A stretch of DNA of 19,917 nucleotides from Kytococcus schroeteri (lineage in GTDB: Bacteria > Actinomycetota > Actinomycetes > Actinomycetales > Dermatophilaceae). The first letter of the stretch is position 1. The number at the start of each line of letters is the position of its first letter. The notes below the pieces were generated by a model, which saw only the letters and a program-made list of their open reading frames with translations, was not told the DNA's origin and did not search any database. Position numbers and translations under genes: made by a program. The stretch spans positions 74,596 through 94,512 of the forward strand of contig NZ_PKIZ01000002.1 in the NCBI RefSeq assembly GCF_002847825.1. The letters run 5' to 3'. Positions 14,617-19,917 of the stretch are shown one piece after another.

Positions 14617-15960
14617 ATGAGCACCAACCCGACGGGGCGTGCGGACCACACCGGTGGATCCGCGCGCCCCGCGGCGTACCCCGCGCCCCTCGCCCACACC
14701 CCGCTGAACGCCACCGTGACGGTTCCCGGCTCCAAGTCCTGGACCAACCGCTGGCTCGCCCTCGCCTCACTGGCCAGCGGCCCGAGCAGCCTCATTGCCC
14801 CCTTGGAGGCCCGCGACACGCGGCTCATGGTGCAGGCGCTGCGCTCCCTCGGCCACGCGGTCGCCGAGTCCACCGATGCCGACGGCACCGTCCGCTGGAC
14901 CGTCTCCCCCGCCACCCGCTGGCAGGCCCCCACCGAGCCCGTGGACTGTGGCCTGGCCGGCACCGTGCTGCGCTTCCTGGTGCCGCTGGCCTCCCTGGCC
15001 GACGGCCCGGTCACCCTCACCGGCGACGAGCGCCTCGGCCACCGACCGCTGACGCCCCTGCTCGATGCCGTGCGCTCGCTGGGCATGACCGTGGAGCCCG
15101 GGTCCAATGGGTCCGTGCTCCCTCTGCGGCTCGCAGGTGCGCTCACCCAGGCCGACCCCGACGACGCCCGCGTGGAGGTGGACGCCTCGGCCTCCAGCCA
15201 GTTCGTCAGCGCCCTGCTGCTGGCCGGGTGCACCGTGCCCGGCGGGCTCACCGTGCACGCCACCGGCGACGTGCCGAGTCTCCCCCACGTGGAAATGACG
15301 CTCGCGGCCCTGCAGCACGTGGGCGTCCACACCGAGCAGCGCGACGAGCGCACCTGGTGGGTGGAGGGCCGCCGCCCCGACCCGTTCGAGGTCACCGTGG
15401 AACCGGACCTCTCCAGCGCTGCGGCCTTCCTGTGCGCCGCCGCCGTGGCCGGCGGCAGCGTCACCGTGCCCGGGTGGCCCGCGCAGACGACGCAGGCCGG
15501 CGACCACGTGCGTGACCTGCTCACCCGGATGGGGACCACCTGCACCCTCGACGAGCGGGGCCTGACCGTCACCGGTGGCGAGCTCCACGGCATCGAGGCG
15601 GACCTGTCCGCCGCCGGCGAGCTGACCCCCGTCATCGCGGCCACGGCGGCCTTGGCCGACTCCCCCAGCCGGCTGACCGGCATCGGCCACCTGCGCGGCC
15701 ACGAGACCGACCGGCTGGCCGCCCTGGCCACCGAGGTCAACGCCCTGGGCGGCGACGTGAGCGAGCTGCCCGACGGGCTGGCCATCACCCCGCGCCGGTT
15801 GCACGGCGGGCTGTTCCACACCTACGCCGACCACCGTCTGGCCATGGCCGGGGCGATCCTCGGACTGCGCACCGAGGGCGTGGAGGTAGAGGACATCGCC
15901 ACCACCGGCAAGACCGTGCCCGGCTTCGACCGGCTCTGGGACGCGATGGTGGGCGCCTGA
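14617..15960 (+). CDS. aroA: 3-phosphoshikimate 1-carboxyvinyltransferase (EPSP synthase)
   Basis: A 447-aa EPSP synthase, the sixth step of the shikimate pathway: phosphoenolpyruvate plus shikimate-3-phosphate gives EPSP and phosphate, in the cytoplasm. The active-site signatures are present: PGSKSWTNR (Lys40, Arg45), DCGLAGTVLRF (Arg119), GDERLGHRPL, DASASSQFVSALLLA, GELTPVIAA, RGHETDRLAAL, YADHRLAMAGA and KTVPGFDRLWD. The GLAGTVLRF form is the one usual in actinobacteria. ATG 14617 has only a weak AGG upstream and starts 16 bp after the DoxX stop. The stop overlaps the rsgA start (TGATG), so the two are translationally coupled. Confidence 0.97.
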   Translation: MSTNPTGRADHTGGSARPAAYPAPLAHTPLNATVTVPGSKSWTNRWLALASLASGPSSLIAPLEARDTRLMVQALRSLGHAVAESTDADGTVRWTVSPATRWQAPTEPVDCGLAGTVLRFLVPLASLADGPVTLTGDERLGHRPLTPLLDAVRSLGMTVEPGSNGSVLPLRLAGALTQADPDDARVEVDASASSQFVSALLLAGCTVPGGLTVHATGDVPSLPHVEMTLAALQHVGVHTEQRDERTWWVEGRRPDPFEVTVEPDLSSAAAFLCAAAVAGGSVTVPGWPAQTTQAGDHVRDLLTRMGTTCTLDERGLTVTGGELHGIEADLSAAGELTPVIAATAALADSPSRLTGIGHLRGHETDRLAALATEVNALGGDVSELPDGLAITPRRLHGGLFHTYADHRLAMAGAILGLRTEGVEVEDIATTGKTVPGFDRLWDAMVGA

Positions 15961-16967
15961 TGGCCCGCCGGCTCTCGGACTACAGCGAGGCCGACGTGCG
16001 CGTGCGGCCCAACAAGCGCGGCTCGCGCCCCCGCACCAAGCAGCGCCCCGCCCACGAGGACGCCACGCCCGGTCGGGTCCTGGCCGTGGACCGCGGGCGC
16101 TTCGACGTGCTCGTGGACGGCGTGCGCGTGCGGGCGATGAAGGCCCGGGAGCTGGGCCGCAAGGGCATCGTGGTGGGCGACGACGTCTCGCTGGTGGGCG
16201 ACCTGTCCGGCGACCCGGACGCGCTGGCGCGCATCGTGCGCCGCGAGGCACGCACCACGCTGCTGCGCCGCACCGCCGACGACACCGACCCGGTGGAGCG
16301 CGTGCTGGTGGCCAACGTGGCCCGCATGCTCATCGTGACCGCCGCGGCGGACCCCGAGCCGCGTCCGCGCCTCATCGACCGCTGCCTGGTGGCGGCGTGG
16401 GACGCCGGCATCGAGCCCGCGCTGGTGGTGACCAAGGCCGACGTGGCCGACCCCGGCCCGCTCGTGGCCCAGTACGCCGCACTCGATGTGCCCGCCCTGG
16501 TGGTGGCACGTCGCGGCGACGACCCGCACGAGGGGCTCGATGCCGTGCGCAAGCTGGTCTCCGGCGGATGGTCAGTGCTCGTGGGCCACTCCGGGGTCGG
16601 CAAGTCCACCCTGGTCAACGAACTGGTACCCGGCGCCGGGCGCGCCACCGGCGGGGTGAACGACACCACGGGGCGGGGGCGCCATACCTCGACCTCCGCG
16701 GTCGCCCTGGAGCTGCCCGGCGGCGGCTGGGTGGTGGACACCCCCGGCATCCGCTCCTTCGGCCTGGCCCACGTGGACGCCGAGGAGCTCGTGGGATTCT
16801 TCCCCGACCTGGCCCCCGGCACGCAGGAGTGCCCCCGCGGCTGCCCCCACGAGGGGGTGGACGACTGCGCGCTGGACGCGTGGGTGGCGTCCGGGAGCGC
16901 CGGCGCCGGCGGGGCGGCCCGTCTTGACTCGTTGCGGAGGTTGCTGGCCGCACGCGGCGGGGAGTGA
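15960..16967 (+). CDS. rsgA: Ribosome small-subunit-dependent GTPase RsgA
   Basis: A 335-aa circularly permuted GTPase that helps late 30S ribosome maturation. An OB-fold N-terminal region (about 37-90) comes first. The GTPase motifs then appear in permuted order: G4 TKAD at 158-161, G1 GHSGVGKST at 209-217, and G3 DTPG at 260-263. The C-terminal zinc knuckle is CPRGCPH...C (Cys291, Cys295, His297, Cys303). The N-terminus has a basic tail (RPNKRGSRPRTKQRP) suited to rRNA contact. It overlaps aroA by one base (TGATG). The aroA-rsgA pair is widely conserved in actinobacteria. Confidence 0.96.
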   Translation: MARRLSDYSEADVRVRPNKRGSRPRTKQRPAHEDATPGRVLAVDRGRFDVLVDGVRVRAMKARELGRKGIVVGDDVSLVGDLSGDPDALARIVRREARTTLLRRTADDTDPVERVLVANVARMLIVTAAADPEPRPRLIDRCLVAAWDAGIEPALVVTKADVADPGPLVAQYAALDVPALVVARRGDDPHEGLDAVRKLVSGGWSVLVGHSGVGKSTLVNELVPGAGRATGGVNDTTGRGRHTSTSAVALELPGGGWVVDTPGIRSFGLAHVDAEELVGFFPDLAPGTQECPRGCPHEGVDDCALDAWVASGSAGAGGAARLDSLRRLLAARGGE

Positions 16968-16973
16968 GGGCAC

Positions 16974-16997
16974 ACCCGGTGCAGCCCCGCATCGGGT
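16974..16997 (+). terminator. Hairpin after rsgA
   Basis: ACCCGGTGC (16974-16982) pairs with GCATCGGGT (16989-16997), a 9-bp stem with one G-U wobble and a 6-nt loop, starting 6 bp after the rsgA stop. No T-run follows. Likely the end of the DoxX-aroA-rsgA transcript. Confidence 0.5.
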
Positions 16998-17051
16998 CAG
17001 GGGAGGAGAGGTCAAGCCCACCTGGGCGACAGTGATCCGACAGTCGATTCT

Positions 17052-17081
17052 TTGGTGGGGGAAACCCTGTCGGGCTACGTT
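17052..17081 (+). promoter_or_regulatory. Candidate sigma-70-type promoter of the Tat-secreted protein gene
   Basis: TTGGTG at 17052-17057 and TACGTT at 17076-17081, spaced by 18 bp, lie 57 bp before the ATG. This is the best-formed promoter pair in the window. The overlapping GGGGGAAAC looks ECF-like but its spacing to CGTT is too short. Confidence 0.45.
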
Positions 17082-17137
17082 GCCGACGCCGCGTCCTGGA
17101 CACGGCGTCACACCTACCCCGAGGAGAGGGATCCCCC

Positions 17138-17875
17138 ATGACCACTTCCCGCCGCACCGTGCTGCGCGGCGCCGCCTGGAGTGCGCCCGTCGTGGCCACC
17201 GCCACCACCGCCCCGGCCGTGGCCGCCAGCGAGTGCACGCCCGTCCCCGTCACCGTGGACTGGGAGTCCGCCCACTACACGCGCGTGTCGGACACCTACG
17301 GCTTCTACGAGATCCCGCTGTCCGACGGCAGCACCCTGCGCATGGAGGTGAACACCTCCTTCGTGAACATGAACCCCGGCGGGAACCCGCCCACCGACGG
17401 CCAGGGCACCTCCAACGACAACCTGAGGCTCAGCCAGTTCGTCATCGGTGGCACCGATGAGCCCGGCCTCGTGCTGCACCAGAACAACTACGGGTGCGCC
17501 CCCGGCGGGTACCAGGACGTGACCTTCACCTTCGACCGGACGATCTCCACGATCGACTTCCAGGTCACCGACATCGACGCCGTGGTCCACGACTTCTGCG
17601 ACGCCGTCGGCTTCTCCACGAACCTGTCCACCACCCCGAGCAACACGCTGACCGGCCAGCAGCTCGCCGACGGGCGGTGGTGGTACCAGTCCGCCCAGAC
17701 GGGTGACGCCCCCAACAGCGACGGCACGCACAACGTCCGCGCCCACGGCGAGAAGCTCACCCGATTCACCGTGACCTACGAGAACTGGGACAACGCGGAC
17801 AACAACACGATGGACCGCGACCAGCGCGTGTTCCTCACCGACTTCGCCATCACGGTGCCGCCGGTCGGCTGCTGA
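17138..17875 (+). CDS. Tat-exported secreted beta-rich protein of unknown function
   Basis: A 245-aa protein. The N-terminus has a twin-arginine signal, SRRTVLR at residues 4-10, a hydrophobic Ala/Val stretch and an AVAA cleavage site near residue 30, so it is predicted to be exported folded. The mature part is acidic and rich in Asn, Asp and Thr. Four cysteines (SEC, YGCAP, DFCDA and the last residue) could form two disulfides. The pattern VTFTFDRTISTIDFQVTDID followed by DFCDAVGF resembles beta-sandwich domains found in actinobacterial secreted and surface proteins. There is no LPXTG or membrane anchor. ATG 17138 has GAGGAGAGGG upstream. It has its own promoter region (16998-17137) and is convergent with the M16 genes. 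A metal-binding or carbohydrate-related role is speculative. Confidence 0.8.
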   Translation: MTTSRRTVLRGAAWSAPVVATATTAPAVAASECTPVPVTVDWESAHYTRVSDTYGFYEIPLSDGSTLRMEVNTSFVNMNPGGNPPTDGQGTSNDNLRLSQFVIGGTDEPGLVLHQNNYGCAPGGYQDVTFTFDRTISTIDFQVTDIDAVVHDFCDAVGFSTNLSTTPSNTLTGQQLADGRWWYQSAQTGDAPNSDGTHNVRAHGEKLTRFTVTYENWDNADNNTMDRDQRVFLTDFAITVPPVGC

Positions 17876-17894
17876 CCCGTGGGGCGCGGGGTCA
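17873..17894. terminator. Possible bidirectional terminator between convergent genes
   Basis: TGACCC (17873-17878) and GGGTCA (17889-17894) form a 6-bp stem with a 10-nt loop; both arms contain a stop codon of the two convergent genes. Short and without a T-run, so tentative. Confidence 0.35.
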
Positions 17895-19310
17895 GGAACC
17901 CGGCGCCGGCACCACCTGTATGTGGGGCGTGAGGCCGTCCAGGCCCGCGCCCCACACCGCGTGGTCGCCCACCAGCACCATCACCCAGCGGCCGCCGGAC
18001 CACCGGCGCCAGGCGCGCGTCATGGCCGCGGCGTCCACCTCGGCCAGCTCGGCCAGGGTGCGCGTGGTGAACTCCGGCGAGAGGCCGTCGAGCCCGAGCA
18101 CCGCGGCCTCGTGGGCCACCACCTGGCCGGTCGCGTAGCGCATGGGCGCCGTGAGCAGGGCGAAGTCGCGCGCCGCGGTGGCGTCCGCCTCGTCGATGCC
18201 GTGGTCGACGCTCCGCAGCAGGCGCACCAGCTCGTGGGTCGCCTCGGCGGTGGCCTCGGTGGTGAAGCTGCCCGAGACCATGAACTCGCCCCGCCCGGCC
18301 CTCGGACGGAACGCCGCGCGCATGCCGTAGGTCCACCCCTTCTCCTCGCGGAGCACCTCGTCGAGCAACGAGGTGGGCGAGGCACCGACGTGCACCGCCA
18401 GGGGTGCGTACGGGGCGTACCCACCCTCGGTGTGCCGGGTGGGACCGATCCAGCCGAGCCGTACCTCGGTCTGGGCGGCACCGCGACGCTCCACCACGAG
18501 CAACTCCAGCGGCGCGCCCTCGGACGCAGCCGGGGCGGGCTCGGGCGCGGCCGATCCCGCGGAGCCCTCGTCCGGCACCTGCCCGGCCGGCTCCTGCCAG
18601 CCGTCCACCGCATCGCGCCAGGGGTCCACGAGGTGCTCCTGCACCGCGGCGGCCACCTCGGTGGCACCCACCGGTCCGGCCACCACCACCTGCGCACCGG
18701 CGGGGCGCACCCACGCCCGGTGGTGCGCCACCACGTCGGCCTGCGTCACGGCCTGCACGGTCTCGGCCGAGCCCGCCCCCGGACGCCCGGCCCGGGCCTG
18801 CGGACCGTGCAGCAGCGCCGCGAACTCGCGGGCCGCCCGCACCGCCGGGGTGTTCATCTCCTGCGCGATGTCGAAGAGCCGCCCCCGCACCTCGCGGGCC
18901 ACCGCCGCCTCGGGGAAGGTGGGCCGCGCCAGCAGATCCGCGGCCAGCGCCAGCCCGTCGGCCACCCGCTCGGGCACCATCTCCAGACCCACCATGAGGC
19001 CGTGCTCGGTGGAGCTGATGCCCAGGTCCACCCCGGCCCGCTCGAAGGCGCGGGCCAGCTGGTCGGCCGGGAGGTCCTGTGTGCCCTCCTCGAGGGTTGT
19101 CGCCACGATGACGCCGATTCCCTCCAGCGCGCGCGGCTCGGCCGCCCACGGCATCGGCACCGTGATCTCCACGCTCACCACCGGCTGCCCGGGCAGCTCG
19201 AAGACGCGCACCTGCTGCGCGCCCTCCAGGGTGTGCACGCTCGAGGCGGGGAACTCCCACGCCTCCGGCTGCTCCACGGCAGGGGCGGTGCTGCGGTCCA
19301 CGGCGGTCAT
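17892..19310 (-). CDS. M16-family peptidase-like protein lacking the zinc motif (non-catalytic partner)
   Basis: A 472-aa two-domain M16 fold. In the N-terminal half, where active members carry HxxEH, this protein has GIGVIVATTLEEGT (residues 64-77), so both zinc-binding His residues and the catalytic Glu are missing. The C-terminal half keeps the EEKGWTYGMRA stretch typical of the substrate-binding domain. This matches two-gene M16 systems in which one subunit holds the zinc and the other only helps bind substrate. ATG 19310-19308 overlaps the stop of the upstream M16 gene (ATGA), so equal production is likely. Between the two halves lies a Pro/Ala/Glu-rich linker (residues about 260-280, around EGSAGSAAPEPAPAASEGA). 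Confidence 0.88.
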   Translation of the reverse strand: MTAVDRSTAPAVEQPEAWEFPASSVHTLEGAQQVRVFELPGQPVVSVEITVPMPWAAEPRALEGIGVIVATTLEEGTQDLPADQLARAFERAGVDLGISSTEHGLMVGLEMVPERVADGLALAADLLARPTFPEAAVAREVRGRLFDIAQEMNTPAVRAAREFAALLHGPQARAGRPGAGSAETVQAVTQADVVAHHRAWVRPAGAQVVVAGPVGATEVAAAVQEHLVDPWRDAVDGWQEPAGQVPDEGSAGSAAPEPAPAASEGAPLELLVVERRGAAQTEVRLGWIGPTRHTEGGYAPYAPLAVHVGASPTSLLDEVLREEKGWTYGMRAAFRPRAGRGEFMVSGSFTTEATAEATHELVRLLRSVDHGIDEADATAARDFALLTAPMRYATGQVVAHEAAVLGLDGLSPEFTTRTLAELAEVDAAAMTRAWRRWSGGRWVMVLVGDHAVWGAGLDGLTPHIQVVPAPGS

Positions 19311-19917
19311 CGGGTCTCCTCCTGCGGCTCGAACACCAGCACCTCGAAGGCGCCCGGCTGCCACCACCGCTCGGCGGCGGCCTGCACCTGCTCGGCGGTC
19401 ACCGAGCGCACGTCGTCCAACCACTCCCACGCCCGGTGGGCCCCGCCGCGCAGGGTGGCGAAGTGGCCCAGCACGTCGGCCCGCTGGTCGGCGTGCGCCA
19501 GGCTCGAGAGCCAGGCGCGCTCGGAGTCCGTGGCGACGGTGGCCATGTCGTCGGCCGTGACGCCCTCGCGAGCCACCCGGCCCATCTCCTCCACGACGGC
19601 CAGCGCCACCGCCCGCGGGTCGTGCCCCTCGGCCACGTCGGCCACCACGAAACCCGTGGACACGCCGGCCGCCGAGCCCATGACGTGACCGGAGACGCCG
19701 TGCACGGACTCCTCGCCGCGCAGCAGACGTGCTGCCAGGCGGGAGGAGGCCAGGCCGGCCACCACGTCCATGCCCATGGCCAGCGGCAGGTGGTCGGGGT
19801 GCTCCTCCCCCGGCGCACGGAAGGCGACGTGCACGCGTGCCGACGGCACGGCATCGGGCACGGAGGTGAAGCGAGGGCCGTCCCCAGTCAGCGGGCCCAG
19901 CGGCGCCTGCGGCGGGG
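19307..19917 (-). CDS. M16-family peptidase, C-terminal part (5' end outside window)
   Basis: The frame is open to the window edge, so the gene starts beyond 19917; about 202 C-terminal residues are seen. They form the second M16 domain: RVHVAFRAPG, a buried helix ending SRLAARLLRGEESVHGV, STGFVVADVAEG, and a final VTAEQVQAAAERWWQPGAFEVLVF. By analogy to two-subunit M16 systems this gene is the likely zinc-bearing subunit, but its HxxEH motif would lie outside the window and is not seen. Its TGA overlaps the start of the second M16 gene. Confidence 0.88.
   Translation of the reverse strand, partial: PPQAPLGPLTGDGPRFTSVPDAVPSARVHVAFRAPGEEHPDHLPLAMGMDVVAGLASSRLAARLLRGEESVHGVSGHVMGSAAGVSTGFVVADVAEGHDPRAVALAVVEEMGRVAREGVTADDMATVATDSERAWLSSLAHADQRADVLGHFATLRGGAHRAWEWLDDVRSVTAEQVQAAAERWWQPGAFEVLVFEPQEETR

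Noticed and set aside
14767..16251. 494-codon minus-strand open frame opposite aroA and rsgA
   Set aside because: Shadow of two well-supported genes; the translation is Gly/Ala/Arg repeats with no family resemblance.
17058..17081. ECF-type promoter (GGAAAC with CGTT) before the Tat-secreted gene
   Set aside because: The spacing between the two elements is about 12-14 bases, too short for ECF promoters.
17922..19688. 588-codon plus-strand open frame opposite the M16 genes
   Set aside because: Composition is biased toward His, Gly and Arg and it spans the junction of two real genes; a codon-bias shadow.

Overview
The window is high-GC DNA from an actinobacterium, most likely a Micrococcales-type organism. 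Support for this comes from the strong G/C bias at third codon positions, frequent GTG starts, GTGA/ATGA stop-start overlaps, a SigR/RsrA-type redox sigma/anti-sigma pair, and an aroA-rsgA pair of actinobacterial type. I cannot assign a genus from sequence alone. I saw no rRNA, tRNA, CRISPR array, transposase or integrase.

Layout. (1) 1-390 is a perfect palindrome (two 195-bp arms, axis between 195 and 196) that runs to the window edge; it looks like a fold-back assembly artefact or a contig end. It covers the 3' end of a small membrane-protein gene. (2) 146-2089, minus strand: a three-gene unit made of a 60-aa peptide with ANISIET repeats, a membrane-anchored HD-domain protein with a degenerate HD-GYP signature, and the small membrane protein. 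(3) 2237-3153, minus strand: rsrA-like and sigR-like genes for thiol-oxidative stress control. (4) 3344-13805: a surface-polysaccharide or glycan locus of about 10.5 kb. The plus-strand arm encodes a DegT/PglE-like sugar aminotransferase, a PglC-like phosphoglycosyl transferase, a Wzy-like polymerase and an acyltransferase broken by an in-frame stop. The minus-strand arm encodes a PF14907-type nucleotidyltransferase, a WbpP-like UDP-sugar 4-epimerase, a double GT4 glycosyltransferase fusion and a Wzx-like flippase. A PglD/NeuD-like acetyltransferase sits at the far edge, divergent from the nucleotidyltransferase. (5) 13890-16967, plus strand: a DoxX-family membrane protein, aroA and rsgA. (6) 17138-17875: a Tat-exported secreted protein. 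(7) 17892-19917, minus strand: two M16 peptidase-family genes, the upstream one cut by the window edge.

How the genes work together. The PglE-, PglC- and PglD-like proteins suggest an undecaprenyl-linked glycan primed with a di-N-acetylbacillosamine-like or related amino sugar. The 4,6-dehydratase (PglF) that would supply the aminotransferase is not in the window. The epimerase would supply a galacto-configured (HexNAc) nucleotide sugar, the two GT4 domains would extend the lipid-linked unit, Wzx would flip it and Wzy would polymerise it. The sigR-rsrA and aroA-rsgA blocks lie close together in several actinobacteria, so the polysaccharide genes look like an accessory island placed between conserved housekeeping genes. 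The lower G+C of the wzy/acyltransferase part agrees with that. The least explained piece is the repeat-peptide/HD-protein/membrane-protein unit.
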